A stretch of DNA of 41,746 nucleotides from an uncultured Saprospiraceae bacterium (GCA_937924805.1 CALDTZ010000001.1:1-41746); one strand, 5' to 3'; shown: positions 1 through 8,986, counted from the stretch's first letter. The notes: generated by a model from the letters alone, not told the origin. Made by a program: numbers and translations.

Positions 1-203
1 GATCTACCTTTTGTTATAATTGCAACATGAAAACCAGCTTTGATGGCTTTCTTTACAGCAAACCCATCTTGAGTATTCATGTTTCGTAGGAGGTCGCCAC
101 TTTCTGTGGTTAACATTTGAGAATTTGTAAAAACACCATCTACATCAAAAATGAGCGTGTTTATTTCGCCAAAAAGATTATATATATTTGTTGTAGCGTC
201 CAT
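1..203 (-). CDS. KdsC-like HAD phosphatase, N-terminal fragment (cut by window edge)
   Basis: Reading the minus strand from the ATG at 203 gives about 67 residues with the HAD motif I LIFDVDGVFTNSQ, then a conserved DGFAVKKAIKAG helix and AIITKGR, which is HAD motif II. This arrangement matches the small cap-less HAD-IIIA family of KdsC (3-deoxy-D-manno-octulosonate 8-phosphate phosphatase), which acts in lipopolysaccharide core synthesis. KdsC normally has ITGR; here it is ITKGR. The ATG overlaps the TAA stop of iscX in a TAATG arrangement, so the gene is probably the third member of the fdx-iscX operon. The rest of the gene lies left of the window. The family is clear, but the exact substrate is inferred. 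Confidence 0.75.
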   Translation of the reverse strand, partial: MDATTNIYNLFGEINTLIFDVDGVFTNSQMLTTESGDLLRNMNTQDGFAVKKAIKAGFHVAIITKGR

Positions 204-448
204 TATTGATTGTCACGCCATTCATAAACCCATTTGGCTTGAATTTGCTCTAAATGTCCTTCACTACAATCTTCTTTCTTTCCGATAAAATTGGGTATTT
301 CAAGAACCCAGTTTATTAACTCTGTGAATCTAATTCGGTAGATTTTACTTTCTGTAAAATCATCTCCAAATTTATCATATAAACCCATGGCAATATCCTC
401 GTGATCTTTCCAATTTATGGGTAGATTGTTGAAATCTTCAAAGCTCAT
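203..448 (-). CDS. iscX: IscX-family iron-sulfur assembly protein
   Basis: This 81-residue acidic protein matches IscX (YfhJ). It has INWKDHEDIAMGLYDKF near residues 11-27, RFTELINWVLEIPNF near 40-54, and a C-terminal helix LEQIQAKWVYEW. These align with W, LYD, RFT, W and the terminal W..E of the E. coli protein. IscX binds the cysteine desulfurase IscS and is thought to act as a regulator or iron-handling partner in Fe-S cluster synthesis. It is slightly longer than the usual 66 residues because of an N-terminal extension. It follows the ferredoxin gene by 15 nt and its stop overlaps the next start, so the three genes are probably cotranscribed. No other isc genes are in the window. Confidence 0.85.
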   Translation of the reverse strand: MSFEDFNNLPINWKDHEDIAMGLYDKFGDDFTESKIYRIRFTELINWVLEIPNFIGKKEDCSEGHLEQIQAKWVYEWRDNQ

Positions 449-463
449 TTTGTGTTTTTTAAC

Positions 464-805
464 TTAGTGTTCGTGTCCGATAATTTGTTTCTGATCTGGA
501 ATTTCTACTTCATAATGACCTTCATTATCTTGAATTATGCACTGACAAGAAAGCCTAGATTCCAATTTTGGATTGATTGCTCTATCAATGAAATCTTCTT
601 CTCTATCAGATATTTCTGGAAGTAAATCTTCGCCTTTGTTTACATAGACATGACATGTACTACAAGCACAAACTTCACCACAATTATGATTTATGTGGAT
701 ATCATTGTCTTCTGCAACATCCAAGATCGTAATGCCTTTTTCTACATTATCAATAATCTTGGTTGGGATATTCTTATCCTCGAATGTAAATTTAATTTTC
801 GCCAT
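464..805 (-). CDS. fdx: Adrenodoxin-type 2Fe-2S ferredoxin (ISC type)
   Basis: The 113-residue protein carries the adrenodoxin-family cluster-binding pattern: Cys42-X5-Cys48-X2-Cys51 in HNCGEVCACSTCHVYV and a fourth Cys in LSCQCII about 36 residues later. An acidic loop, ISDREEDFIDRA, lies between them as expected. ISC ferredoxins supply electrons for Fe-S cluster assembly on IscU. Finding it directly upstream of iscX repeats the fdx-iscX end of the proteobacterial isc operon and supports the assembly role over a catabolic one. The ATG at 805 sits just below a consensus-like promoter, so the leader would be very short. Confidence 0.9.
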   Translation of the reverse strand: MAKIKFTFEDKNIPTKIIDNVEKGITILDVAEDNDIHINHNCGEVCACSTCHVYVNKGEDLLPEISDREEDFIDRAINPKLESRLSCQCIIQDNEGHYEVEIPDQKQIIGHEH

Positions 806-815
806 AAATAGAATG

Positions 816-844
816 CAAAATTAGTCTTTTGCTTTATAACACAA
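816..844 (-). promoter_or_regulatory. Bacteroidota-type promoter for fdx-iscX operon
   Basis: On the minus strand a TTG (844-842) is separated by 18 nt from TAATTTTG (823-816), which fits the Bacteroidota pattern TTG-N19-TAnnTTTG. The predicted start of transcription, about 6-7 nt after the -7 box, would leave only some 5 nt before the fdx ATG, so the transcript would be nearly leaderless. The motif match is seen; its use is inferred. Confidence 0.45.
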
Positions 845-976
845 GCAATACTTGCTAATTGTTTCGTAATTAATGTTAAAAATGTTACAATATTAAAATT
901 GTTGCAATTAAGATTAAATAAAAAGGCCATTTATTATTTAATATTTGTAAAATTGGAAATATAAGCCCATACATTG

Positions 977-3592
977 ATGGAAAATGAATCCCAAGAGAAT
1001 AAACCCAAAAGCTATAAATTCAAAGAGTTAAAGGTATACTCTTCTACAGAATGGTTAGCTGATAACAAAAAAAAGTATAGGCAAGTTTTCGACAGACACG
1101 ATACTTCTTATATCTACACCGAACTTTCTTTTTTTAATAAACGCTTTGATGAAGAATCATGGAAAGTAAAAGTAAATATTAAGTGTTTTGATATTTCGAA
1201 CGACAAAAAAGAAGTTTGCAATCTGACATTTGAAAAAAAAGTAAGCAAATTTGATAATGTAGTTTATATCCGTGAAGGTTGGGGCAATAAAAAAAATGGA
1301 ACTTTTTGGAAAAAAGGAACCTATTTTTGGGAAGCTTGGATTGATGGAGAAATGGTTAGTCTCAAATACTTCTATATTGAAGACGCAGGTCAATCATGGT
1401 CTTTCGCTGAAAAGAATCCTTTTTTTGATGTCAAATCTTTACGCTTATATGAAGGGAAATATGATGATGTACTAGAGGAAGAAAGAAGGTATATGAAAGT
1501 TTTTTCCCGTGAAGAAACTCGATACATTTATGCTGAAGTTGTTTTAGAAAACAATATGGTAAATGTTGACTGGTATCTTGAATTGTTTGTAAAATTCAAC
1601 AATGAGGCCAAAGAACTTAAAGGGCAAGTATCAAAATTAGTTCAAATTAGCTCTTCAGAAAATGAAATAAAAATCACAGCAGGCTGGGGATCAAATGCAC
1701 CAGGTAGTTGGAGAAATGGTAAATATTCTCTGGATATTGTATTTTTTAATAAGCTAGTAGCGACCATTCCTTTTGACATTGGTGAAGAATTTCAAGAAGG
1801 TAATAACCCGATTGGAATTGCTTACAAAAATGACATTATAGAGGTAATTCCGACGGATGACAAAGAATCCTTTTTATCTGTTTTTTCTAGACTAGACCAA
1901 TTAATAGGTTTAGGCGAGATTAAGACGAAAGTAAAAGATCATGCAAGTTATATTCAGTTTTTAAAAATCAGAAAAGAAAAGGGTTTTGTTGAAAGTGATT
2001 ACATAAATATAAATGCTGTTTTTACTGGAAATCCAGGTACAGGTAAAACTACTGTAGCTAAAATGATGGGCCAACTTTATAAAAAAATGGGACTTTTGAA
2101 AGTCGGTCACGTGCATGAAGTAGATCGGGTAGATTTAGTCGGAGAATATATAGGACAAACAGCTCCCAAAGTAAAAGAAGCAATAGAAAAAGCAAAGGGA
2201 GGGATTCTATTTATTGATGAAGCTTATGCGTTAGCCCGATCAAACGATGATACCAAAGATTTTGGTAGGGAAGTGATCGAAATTTTGGTTAAAGCAATGT
2301 CTGGTGTAACACAAGATTTTGCCGTAATAGTAGCGGGTTATCCGACTGAAATGATCCATTTTATAAATTCAAACCCAGGATTAAAATCTAGATTTAAGCA
2401 TTTCTTCGAATTTAGAGATTATTTACCAACAGAAATGTCTGCAATCTCACAATACGCATCCAGCGAAAAGGATGTCACTTTTACAGACGAAGCTCAACAT
2501 TACATTGATAAATTGATCATAGAATCCTATCGTAGCAGAGATAAATCATTTGGAAATGCTAGGTTTGTTTTTGATTTAGTCGAAAAAGCGAAAATTAATT
2601 TGGGCTTGCGAATCATGAAGCTTAAAAACCCTGAATCGATTAGTAAAGATAAATTAGGTACGATTGAATTAGAAGATGTTAAAAGAATTAAAGCATCGGA
2701 TGAGGCAATAAAACCTAAAATCCCTATTGATGAGGAATTGTTAGAAAGTTCATTGGTAGAATTAAATAGATTAATTGGAATAGATAAGGTAAAAAAGGAA
2801 ATTTATGAATTAATAGACGTCATTAAATTCTACAATAATCAATCATTAAATGTTTTAAATGAATTCTTTTTTCATACATTATTTATTGGAAATCCAGGGA
2901 CAGGAAAGACCACAGTTGCAAGAATTTTAGCTAAAATTTATAAAGCATTAGGACTTTTAGAAAGAGGACATATTGTTGAGACTGATAGACAGGGTTTAGT
3001 TGCTGGTTTTGTTGGACAAACAGCCATTAAAACGAATGAAAGGATAGAAGAAGCAATGGATGGCGTATTATTTATTGATGAAGCGTATACCTTGTCAAAT
3101 TTTAATGGCTTACAAGGTGATTTTGGAAATGAAGCCATTCAAACGCTATTGAAGAGAATGGAGGATGATAGAGGGCAATTCTTTATTTTTGCAGCAGGAT
3201 ATCCCAAAAATATGGATGTGTTTTTAAAAGCAAACCCAGGACTTAAATCAAGATTCGACAAAGTTTTAATTTTTGACGACTACACCGTAGATGAGTTATT
3301 TTCAATTGCTGAATTAATGATTCAAGAAAAAAAATACGCGTACTCTGAAATAGTTAAAACGACCTTAAAAACCATGTGCAGCCAATTAAATGATGGCGAT
3401 GATACTTTTTTTGGTAATGCACGTGCAGTTCGAAAATTGGTTTCCGCAATCATTCACAATCAAAATTTGAGAATAGCTAAATCAGACAAAAAATCTAAAT
3501 CTTCGATGCGGCAAATAATTCAAAATGATTTAAAAGAGCTGAATGTTGATACGAATAATTCCCTTCACGATAGACCTAAAATAGGTTTTTAA
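977..3592 (+). CDS. Tandem CbbX/SpoVK-like AAA+ ATPase with duplicated N-terminal domain
   Basis: The start is taken as ATG 977; a TTG lies directly before it. The C-terminal two thirds hold two AAA+ modules of the CbbX/SpoVK type. Module 1 has Walker A GNPGTGKTT at 351-359 and Walker B ILFIDEA at 410-416. Module 2 has Walker A at 638-646 and Walker B VLFIDEA at 697-703. Each ends with a NPGLKSRF segment that carries the likely arginine finger. The first 280 residues are two copies of an unrecognised, probably beta-rich domain, each with GWG followed by a spaced G, W and GxY (GWG at 101-103 and 236-238). CbbX-type ATPases remodel protein targets such as Rubisco; there is no Rubisco here and the substrate is unknown. 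The N-terminal pair probably binds the target. The gene is monocistronic and its end overlaps the convergent barrel gene by 4 nt. Confidence 0.85.
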   Translation: MENESQENKPKSYKFKELKVYSSTEWLADNKKKYRQVFDRHDTSYIYTELSFFNKRFDEESWKVKVNIKCFDISNDKKEVCNLTFEKKVSKFDNVVYIREGWGNKKNGTFWKKGTYFWEAWIDGEMVSLKYFYIEDAGQSWSFAEKNPFFDVKSLRLYEGKYDDVLEEERRYMKVFSREETRYIYAEVVLENNMVNVDWYLELFVKFNNEAKELKGQVSKLVQISSSENEIKITAGWGSNAPGSWRNGKYSLDIVFFNKLVATIPFDIGEEFQEGNNPIGIAYKNDIIEVIPTDDKESFLSVFSRLDQLIGLGEIKTKVKDHASYIQFLKIRKEKGFVESDYININAVFTGNPGTGKTTVAKMMGQLYKKMGLLKVGHVHEVDRVDLVGEYIGQTAPKVKEAIEKAKGGILFIDEAYALARSNDDTKDFGREVIEILVKAMSGVTQDFAVIVAGYPTEMIHFINSNPGLKSRFKHFFEFRDYLPTEMSAISQYASSEKDVTFTDEAQHYIDKLIIESYRSRDKSFGNARFVFDLVEKAKINLGLRIMKLKNPESISKDKLGTIELEDVKRIKASDEAIKPKIPIDEELLESSLVELNRLIGIDKVKKEIYELIDVIKFYNNQSLNVLNEFFFHTLFIGNPGTGKTTVARILAKIYKALGLLERGHIVETDRQGLVAGFVGQTAIKTNERIEEAMDGVLFIDEAYTLSNFNGLQGDFGNEAIQTLLKRMEDDRGQFFIFAAGYPKNMDVFLKANPGLKSRFDKVLIFDDYTVDELFSIAELMIQEKKYAYSEIVKTTLKTMCSQLNDGDDTFFGNARAVRKLVSAIIHNQNLRIAKSDKKSKSSMRQIIQNDLKELNVDTNNSLHDRPKIGF

Positions 3593-5208
3593 AATGCAAT
3601 GGTTAAACCTCCTTGTAGGTTAAACCCAAACGTTTCGTAACCTGGCCACGTTTCAAAATTTTGATTCAAAATATTGTTTACATTTACAAATATCTGAACT
3701 CGTTTTTTTATCAAATAACTACCATGCATGGAGACATCATAGATAGGACCTATAGATCGAAATAAAAGATCATTCTCTGTATTCTCTCTATTCAGAAAAT
3801 GAAACAATTGTTTTAATACAAGTGAAGAATTGAAAAATGATTGCGAAATTTCTGCATTTATACGTGTCTTTGGTAAATAATTTAAAGCAGTATGCTCTAA
3901 ATATAGATATTGTGCGATATCAATTTCGAAGTTTAGCCAATGCTCAAATAAACTTTTAAAATTAGCTTTCATCGTCAAGCGATTGAAATCGACACTTTGT
4001 TCCGAAAATAAATAGTCAAGATTATTCAAAGGAAATATAATTTCATTTTCGACAAAATCGTAGCTGATATGTGGGTTTATTTGAATTTTATTCCAGTTAT
4101 ATTTTGCTTTTATTCCATAAGAATCTTCACTTAAAATAGGCCTTTTCCCTTGATTAAATTCAACAAAATAATTTGAGGTATGGATTTGATGAATCGATTG
4201 AATCGATACTTCACTTTTGGCAAATGCTTCAAGTGTTAGAGGTATTTTATCAAAACGGTATTTAATATTTATCCATGGATTATAATGTGATTCTGGATGA
4301 TAAGCATATAATAGACCTAACTCAATATCAATTGTTGAATTGTTATAATGAAGCATAGGCTTAACGGTAAATAGTCGATTTAAATTGAATGAATTTTGAA
4401 TGATCGTATTACTTCCATATAGGTTCGATGTCAAAGCTAAACCAAAACGATTAAACAACTTTTTATAAACATTACCAGATATGAACACTTCATTTTCACT
4501 GATGTTTTCATTTAAAATGACGAAGTTTTTATATCCAAATTGTAAGGCGTAATTAAACCCATAATCCTTATATGGAGATCCATAGAATCCCATTTTACCT
4601 TCAATGACATTTGTATTCCTATCGGGGTCATTTAATTCTGTTGGATTTAGCGTGCTTCTGAGCCCTTGCAGATCGTTTGTATAATTCAAACTACCTATTA
4701 TTTTATGCTTTTTTGCTAAAAAGTAATGCCCTGCCAATGTAGAATGAATATTTTGGAAATGAGTATTCTTTTTTGATTTATCATTTGCTCTATCATAAAA
4801 AAAAGAAGCCTGTATGCCGTACCAATCGGTAATAGAGTAGTCGTAACCAACATCTGCAAGATAATAGTTTGGTGATCCTCCTGCCAGTGATAACCACCCA
4901 TCTCTTCCTTTTATTTTATTGGGAAGTCTGTACCGTATCGGCCGTAATTTTGGTGATTCTAATTCGAAATCGTAATTATATTCACTAAAATCGATTTGTT
5001 TTTTTGAAACTACATTTTGGGACGGCAATTCAATCATTGGAAACGCTACAGGGGCGAACTCAATCGGATTAATGGTTACTTGTTTATTGACAATAAGATT
5101 ATCTGAGGGCAAACCTATGGAATCCGCTGTTACTTGGCTTTTTAATACAGTATTGATTAAGCACAAAAGCAAAAGAAAGTGAATTGATTTTTTGCAAATA
5201 TTGGACAT
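3589..5208 (-). CDS. Outer-membrane beta-barrel protein, plug-less TonB-receptor-like
   Basis: This 539-residue protein has a signal peptide (hydrophobic SIHFLLLLCLINTVL, then cleavage before the mature part) and about 90 residues of proline-rich periplasmic segment. The rest is an array of alternating amphipathic strands such as YGIQASFFYDR and HKIIGSLNYTND. The last residue is Phe after GFNLQGGLTIA, the usual signal for barrel insertion. It resembles the barrel half of TonB-dependent receptors, but no plug domain or TonB box is visible. It starts 3 nt after the stop of the large TPR gene, so the two are almost certainly translated together and probably work together at the outer membrane. 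The substrate is unknown. The stop codon overlaps that of the convergent AAA+ gene. Confidence 0.75.
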   Translation of the reverse strand: MSNICKKSIHFLLLLCLINTVLKSQVTADSIGLPSDNLIVNKQVTINPIEFAPVAFPMIELPSQNVVSKKQIDFSEYNYDFELESPKLRPIRYRLPNKIKGRDGWLSLAGGSPNYYLADVGYDYSITDWYGIQASFFYDRANDKSKKNTHFQNIHSTLAGHYFLAKKHKIIGSLNYTNDLQGLRSTLNPTELNDPDRNTNVIEGKMGFYGSPYKDYGFNYALQFGYKNFVILNENISENEVFISGNVYKKLFNRFGLALTSNLYGSNTIIQNSFNLNRLFTVKPMLHYNNSTIDIELGLLYAYHPESHYNPWINIKYRFDKIPLTLEAFAKSEVSIQSIHQIHTSNYFVEFNQGKRPILSEDSYGIKAKYNWNKIQINPHISYDFVENEIIFPLNNLDYLFSEQSVDFNRLTMKANFKSLFEHWLNFEIDIAQYLYLEHTALNYLPKTRINAEISQSFFNSSLVLKQLFHFLNRENTENDLLFRSIGPIYDVSMHGSYLIKKRVQIFVNVNNILNQNFETWPGYETFGFNLQGGLTIAF

Positions 5209-5211
5209 TGT

Positions 5212-8200
5212 TTAATTTTCAATGGTTTGAAATTCAATAGAATCTGACACAATCTTCAAATTTTCTCGTTTATTTTTTATCGATGAGATTAACATCAGTT
5301 TATCATTAGCTTCATCGATTAATGTTTTGTTTTCTGTGTAGTTATCAATCACGGCTTCAGCACTAGCTTGGGCATTTATAAAGTCTTCTTTGTCAATGTA
5401 GATGTCAGACAATAACAGTAAGCTTTTAGCTATCCATATTGGATATTGGGATGCGCGTTTAGTAGTTTCTAGTGCTTGTCTTTCTGCTGAACCTATTTGT
5501 CCACTAGAATAAAAAATACTTGCTGTTTGATAACTAGATTCAGCAAGGATATTGCTGTTTAAATTACCAATTTGTTGGATCGAATTAAATAATTTTACTG
5601 CTTTTTCATCCTGCCCAAGAGCTTGATGCGATTTAGCAAGATAATAAGTTGTATATAGGGTTTGCTTTGGTGTTTTATTAGCTGTTTTTAATAGTTTACT
5701 TCCAAATTCTATACAGTTATCGAATTTGTTTTGTTTGAAAGAAATGAAGGTTATAGCATCCAAAGCTTCCAAGCGGATAATAGGTGAAATATTTTTAGTT
5801 AGTAAAGATTCAAAACAATTGATGGCTTGATCCAAGTTCATCGTTTGGTTAAGGCTTATCAAGCCAGCTTTTCTTAAGGATTTAGATGCTAAATCTTCAT
5901 CGTTACCTTTCGATGTTTTTAAGTAATAAATACAAGCTTCTTCATATGATTGCAAAAGTACATATGACTCAGCTATAAAGTATTGAGCATTCGTTACGTA
6001 TAACCCAGAAGGGAAGTCTTCGATATACCTTTCTAACGAAATAATTGCAGTTCTGTAATCTCCTTCTTTAAATTTTCGTTGAGCGAGATTAAATGAAAGT
6101 GAATCTTGTGCAAGGGTAGAGTAGTCAATGGATGTGTTTGTTTTTACATAATCAAAAAAGTCATTTGATTCACCTAATTCCTCAAAATATATCTCTTTCA
6201 AGGCTTCAATGGCTACCGTTTTTTGTGATGAATTGGCTTTCGATTCGACAACTTTTTTGTAACTAATGATCGCTTCTTTAGTTTTACCAATATTAAAATA
6301 AAGTAGACCTTTTTGTAACCAGGCTTCCATTGTTGTAAAATGGTCCATCGTATTTAAGTCGGTTGCTTTATTAAAGTTGTTGAGTGCTTTGTTGTTTTGT
6401 GCTAGTTTTAAATACGTATTTCCTAATTCAAAATATGCTTTTTGAGTAAAGTCACTTTTATTTGGGTTAGTAATTATTGATTCTAGATGAATTATTTGAT
6501 CATAAGAATTTCCGTCGATACCATAAATTTTTGATAAGTAAAAGTTGGGGTAATCATGTGGAATATTGGGGATTTTTAACAACGCTAATAATGGGGTTTT
6601 AGCGTTTCTATAATCCTTTTGTAAAAGTAAATTTGATGAATATTGTTTCTGACTTTCGATGTGGATTTTTGATTCATAAGTACCACTGCTTTTATCAATT
6701 GATTTTTGAAAAAATTGATTTGAAATTTCAAATTGATCTTCTTTTTGGTATATGATTCCTAAATAGTAATTTGAATGACAGATTAAATCGTGGTTATTGT
6801 TTAGATTTTCTTCGTTAGATAATCCTTCAAAAAAAACCTTTGCTTGATCAAAATTATTTTTGTTGAATGCAATTTTACCTTTCAGCAAAGCGGCATAATC
6901 ACTTTGTTTATTTTCACTTCCTATTTTGGATAAGGTTTTTTCTGCTTCCGAGTATTTGTTATTGTTAAACGACTGTATAGCGCTTTTTGTCAATAAATAA
7001 TGATAAGTGTCCATGTAGACATCTTGGATTGGATTTTCATTTTCAATAAAAGAAATACTTGCATGGATATCATTGCTGGTCTTAAGTATTTCATTAATGA
7101 TGGGTTTTACTTTTTTGGCAAATTCATTTTTTTGAGGAATCGAAGAATAAAATTGAAGAGCACTTCTAAAATCTGTCTCATTACATGCTAAGCTTCCTGC
7201 TATAAATCTTGCTTCGTTTATAAGATTCTCATTTGTTGATTTTTTTATTATTAAGCGTAACGTATTAATGGTTTGGTTTAAATCATTGTTGTAAAAGTGA
7301 ATTTCACTTAATTTGAATAATGCAAGTAGTCCCAATTCATTTTCAATCTCAGCTACCTTTGTAAGTTGAGCTTTGGCTTTTTCGTGTTGACCAATTTCTT
7401 GATAAGCATGCCCAAATTGATAGGCTTCTTGTTGAAATATCGGCTTCTTATAATTGCTATATTTTTCAAAGTATTCAGTTGCGAATCTAAAATCTGATAG
7501 ATAATAATAAGATTGTGCGGTGATGCTTAGCAAATTAGCATTTGATGTATTTTGATCTAGCTCTTTTTTACAATAGGTAATTGCTTCTTTATATTTTTTA
7601 TTTATAAAAAATAATTGTGCTAAATATTGACGAATGGTATTTCCGTAATATGGATCATTTTCAAGTGATAAGAAATAATTTAATGTAGATTCAGTATTGT
7701 TTTGAAAATAAGCGCACATTCCCGCGTAATAGGTGCCATGCTGTTTATATTTAGTTGACGATTTTGAGATGGGATGCATGATTTTTTGAGCTTCTTCAAA
7801 TTTTTGTAATGCAAATGCTGAATACCCGTATTGAAATTGTAAGTCAATGCTGTTCAGTAATGCTGAATTTTCAGAGGCTTTAAAATAGGTGTATGCATTA
7901 TCATAATCTCCTGAAACGAAATATTGATTTGCTTGTAGTATGGATAATTTTTCTATTTCTTTCTTATTTACCGTTTGATCTAATTGAAAAGCCAATAAAT
8001 CGATCGCTCTATTTTCATTTTCTTCGGCACTTAGTCTAGCTAAGCTGTAATTTGAATTTTCAAGCAATATCTTTTTACTTTTTAAATGTTCTTCAATAAA
8101 TAATTGAAAGTTATGAATAGTAAGATCATTTAAGAGACCAACATTGTTCGATATAGGTTTGGTACTAAAAGATGTTTTTTGAGAAAAAGAAAATAGACAA

Positions 8201-8277
8201 AAAAACATTAGAATAAAAGTGGTTATTATCCCATATTTTTTTTGAAACTGAAGGAAAGAGTAATATTCTTTAAGCAT
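5212..8277 (-). CDS. Large secreted TPR-repeat protein
   Basis: This protein of 1021 residues has an N-terminal hydrophobic signal, IITTFILMFFCLFSFSQ (about residues 17-33), then tetratricopeptide-type helical repeats almost to the end. Typical units include YFVSGDYDNAYTYFKAS, AYFELGNTYLKLAQNNKAL, and the segment containing SYVLLQSYEEACIYYLK. It is probably periplasmic and tethered to, or docked on, the barrel protein encoded 3 nt downstream. Periplasmic TPR scaffold plus outer-membrane barrel is a design known from exopolysaccharide export (AlgK/AlgE, PgaA, PelB). No glycosyltransferase is nearby, so that function is only an analogy. A perfect 24-bp palindrome begins 3 nt upstream of the ATG. 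It could be described only as a TPR protein of unknown function. Confidence 0.8.
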   Translation of the reverse strand: MLKEYYSFLQFQKKYGIITTFILMFFCLFSFSQKTSFSTKPISNNVGLLNDLTIHNFQLFIEEHLKSKKILLENSNYSLARLSAEENENRAIDLLAFQLDQTVNKKEIEKLSILQANQYFVSGDYDNAYTYFKASENSALLNSIDLQFQYGYSAFALQKFEEAQKIMHPISKSSTKYKQHGTYYAGMCAYFQNNTESTLNYFLSLENDPYYGNTIRQYLAQLFFINKKYKEAITYCKKELDQNTSNANLLSITAQSYYYLSDFRFATEYFEKYSNYKKPIFQQEAYQFGHAYQEIGQHEKAKAQLTKVAEIENELGLLALFKLSEIHFYNNDLNQTINTLRLIIKKSTNENLINEARFIAGSLACNETDFRSALQFYSSIPQKNEFAKKVKPIINEILKTSNDIHASISFIENENPIQDVYMDTYHYLLTKSAIQSFNNNKYSEAEKTLSKIGSENKQSDYAALLKGKIAFNKNNFDQAKVFFEGLSNEENLNNNHDLICHSNYYLGIIYQKEDQFEISNQFFQKSIDKSSGTYESKIHIESQKQYSSNLLLQKDYRNAKTPLLALLKIPNIPHDYPNFYLSKIYGIDGNSYDQIIHLESIITNPNKSDFTQKAYFELGNTYLKLAQNNKALNNFNKATDLNTMDHFTTMEAWLQKGLLYFNIGKTKEAIISYKKVVESKANSSQKTVAIEALKEIYFEELGESNDFFDYVKTNTSIDYSTLAQDSLSFNLAQRKFKEGDYRTAIISLERYIEDFPSGLYVTNAQYFIAESYVLLQSYEEACIYYLKTSKGNDEDLASKSLRKAGLISLNQTMNLDQAINCFESLLTKNISPIIRLEALDAITFISFKQNKFDNCIEFGSKLLKTANKTPKQTLYTTYYLAKSHQALGQDEKAVKLFNSIQQIGNLNSNILAESSYQTASIFYSSGQIGSAERQALETTKRASQYPIWIAKSLLLLSDIYIDKEDFINAQASAEAVIDNYTENKTLIDEANDKLMLISSIKNKRENLKIVSDSIEFQTIEN

Positions 8278-8279
8278 AA

Positions 8280-8303
8280 GTTATTTTACATATGTAAAAT
8301 AAC
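8280..8303. promoter_or_regulatory. Perfect 24-bp palindrome upstream of the TPR gene (candidate operator or RNA hairpin)
   Basis: The half GTTATTTTACAT is followed directly by its exact reverse complement, centred between 8291 and 8292. It covers positions -3 to -26 relative to the TPR start codon (8277), so it overlaps the place where ribosomes load. The half-site ATGTAAA recurs at 8324-8330, 32 bp from the copy at 8292-8298, within an imperfect palindrome around CATAATTATG. Such symmetry suits a dimeric repressor. With no loop, it is less suited to a stable RNA hairpin. No regulator gene lies beside it. Confidence 0.5.
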
Positions 8304-8443
8304 GAATTGTTTATTTCATAATTATGTAAATCAGTAATATTTAGCATTTTAAATATATAATTTAAAATGAATATATTGATTTTACTGCATAAACATTCAC
8401 GACCAATGGAAGGATCAGAAAATAAATTAAATGATGAATGTAT

Positions 8444-8466
8444 ATTTTAGAAAGATAATCTAAAAT
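8444..8466 (-). terminator. Weak AT-rich hairpin after tRNA-Leu
   Basis: ATTTTAGA and TCTAAAAT form an 8-bp stem around a 7-nt loop, starting 8 nt after the 3' end of tRNA-Leu on the minus strand. There is no clear run of U after it, so it may be a weak terminator or only a processing barrier. Confidence 0.3.
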
Positions 8467-8473
8467 TAAAAAG

Positions 8474-8558
8474 TACTCGAGGTGGGACTTGAACCCACAC
8501 GACCTTAACGGTCACAGGATTTTAAGTCCTGCGTGTCTACCAGTTTCACCACTCGAGC
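8474..8558 (-). tRNA. tRNA-Leu (anticodon UAA)
   Basis: The minus strand folds as an 85-nt class II tRNA. The acceptor stem is GCTCGAG with CTCGAGT (first pair G-U), and the anticodon stem CAGGA/TCCTG encloses loop CTTAAAA, giving anticodon TAA. There is a long variable arm around GTGACCGTTAAGGTCGT and a GGTTCAAGTCC T-loop region. The long variable arm and anticodon both indicate leucine. CCA is not encoded. It is the second gene of a two-tRNA transcript, 36 nt after tRNA-Gly. Confidence 0.95.
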
Positions 8559-8594
8559 TTAAATTGTGAAAAGTGCATTATGCACCGTAGAAAA

Positions 8595-8670
<76 letters not shown>

Positions 8671-8701
8671 ATTTCAATGATCTTTGCTTCTTAAAGCGGT
8701 G

Positions 8702-8732
8702 CAAATATACTTATTCATTCTAAATTTCCAAA
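8702..8732 (-). promoter_or_regulatory. Consensus Bacteroidota promoter of the tRNA-Gly/tRNA-Leu operon
   Basis: On the minus strand TTTG (8732-8729) is followed after exactly 19 nt by TATATTTG (8709-8702), an ideal match to the sigma-ABfr type consensus with -33 TTTG and -7 TAnnTTTG. Transcription should start near 8695, giving a leader of roughly 24 nt before tRNA-Gly. This is the clearest promoter in the window and supports the Bacteroidota assignment. Confidence 0.75.
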
Positions 8733-8986
8733 CGAGTTCTTTTTTTATTTATGTTTTATTGAAAAATGATAAAAATAAATAGTTTTTTAACTTATTTTCA
8801 GAATACATATTATTAATATTATAGAAGGATAGAATAAATATTTATTTATACAAATAATTGTTTTACAAGGTGTTGCATCTATCAAGTTGAATGTCAATTT
8901 TGGGTTGATTAGATGTATTGTGTTGAGGATATTTAATTATTATAAATTTAACAGTTTGTATTATGAATTAGAAACATATTTTTTTG

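Noticed and set aside
742..930. Minus-strand frame before and over the ferredoxin start
   Set aside because: It overlaps the fdx gene in another frame and runs through the promoter region; there is no protein signal.
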